From CAWHNT01 sp963830775 (lineage in GTDB: Bacteria > Pseudomonadota > Alphaproteobacteria > Geminicoccales > Geminicoccaceae), in the NCBI GenBank assembly GCA_963830775.1, contig CAWHNT010000042.1:17939-81938 (forward strand): a stretch of DNA of 64,000 nucleotides. The letters run 5' to 3'. Below are positions 63,699-64,000 of this stretch, one piece after another. The translations under genes were made by a program, and so were the position numbers. Below the pieces are notes generated by a model, which saw only the letters and a list, made by a program, of their open reading frames with translations, made no database searches and was not told where the DNA came from. Numbering within the stretch: the first letter of the stretch is position 1; every line of letters begins with the position of its first letter.

Positions 63699-64000
63699 TC
63701 TGGCTTCCCTTCTCCGTCAGCGCTGCGGATCTCGAGGCTCGCGTCGGATGCCGCTGCCGGCCTTCAGCGGGTGTGAGGGAAAGGCTCGGTCTCCGCCGCG
63801 CCCGTGCTGATGGCGGGCAACCTCGAGCGAATGCAGAAGGGAAAAATCTCGCGCTTTGGTTGTTATTTCAAGCGCGAGTTTCAGGCCGCAGGTGCTGATA
63901 GCACCTTTGAGAGAGCGCCAGCGCCGACCCTCTCGCCGGGGCAGCGTCGCGGTGCAGATTGATGTAGCCTTGGCTATGGGCGACGGACGGAGACCCGGGC
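63699..64000. other. 302 bases at the right edge
   Basis: No gene that I can support; contains the upstream region of paralogue 3. Confidence 0.5.

Overview
The window is GC-rich and densely coded, as expected of a free-living alphaproteobacterium of the Rhodospirillales/Geminicoccaceae kind. That placement is an inference from the gene complement: class I PHA synthase, GbcA-like Rieske oxygenase, HIG1-like twin-TM protein, and SecA with a SEC-C tail. Many plainly conserved genes (secA, hbd, livM, malK, a Rieske oxygenase, an acyl-CoA dehydrogenase) are broken by single-base frameshifts, most often one extra base. This looks more like residual sequencing error than decay, so most 'broken' genes here are probably intact in the organism.

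Layout. 0-7 kb: VOC protein, epoxide-hydrolase-like enzyme, Ohr peroxidase, SDR, tautomerase, then a partial branched-chain-type ABC importer (livH, livM, livG; no livF or binding protein). 7-19.3 kb: class I PHA synthase (minus strand), then a TetR-centred block. An acyl-CoA synthetase and a TPP enzyme run left. An acyl-CoA dehydrogenase, an APH-type kinase, a DUF6285-like protein, an SDR and a class III PHA synthase (phaE, phaC) run right with overlapping start and stop codons. Two copies of one 16-bp operator flank tetR. The set resembles lva-type 4-hydroxyacid catabolism joined to polyester synthesis.

19.4-26.6 kb: tRNA-Ser(GCU), a degraded IS3 element, a sugar ABC importer (two permeases, binding protein) with a tiny FitA-like antitoxin gene between the permeases, a PQQ-system-type ABC ATPase and an SDR without the catalytic Tyr. 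26.7-26.9 kb: a self-contained small transcription unit (promoter, near-perfect Shine-Dalgarno, 23-codon ORF, hairpin). 27-38 kb: an SDR/TetR divergent pair with operators, Rieske oxygenase, HAD phosphatase, tag, lipoprotein, hbd-etfA-etfB, cobalamin adenosyltransferase and a GGDEF-EAL protein. 38-41 kb: nested hairpins and secA.

41-49.5 kb: an envelope-signalling operon (CHASE2 adenylate cyclase, FecR/TPR/beta-barrel protein, Cys-rich lipoprotein, AIG2-like enzyme) damaged by an IS1 and an IS1595 insertion. 49.5-59.8 kb: RluA-type pseudouridine synthase, secreted protein, malK-mak (possibly serving the ATPase-less sugar importer at 21-24 kb), OmpA-like protein, rpmG, gamma-carbonic anhydrase, PQQ sugar dehydrogenase, Fe-alcohol dehydrogenase, a higBA toxin-antitoxin pair and a Wzx-like flippase. 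59.8-63.7 kb: three paralogous Tat-exported concanavalin-like proteins, one split by a second, decayed IS1595 copy.
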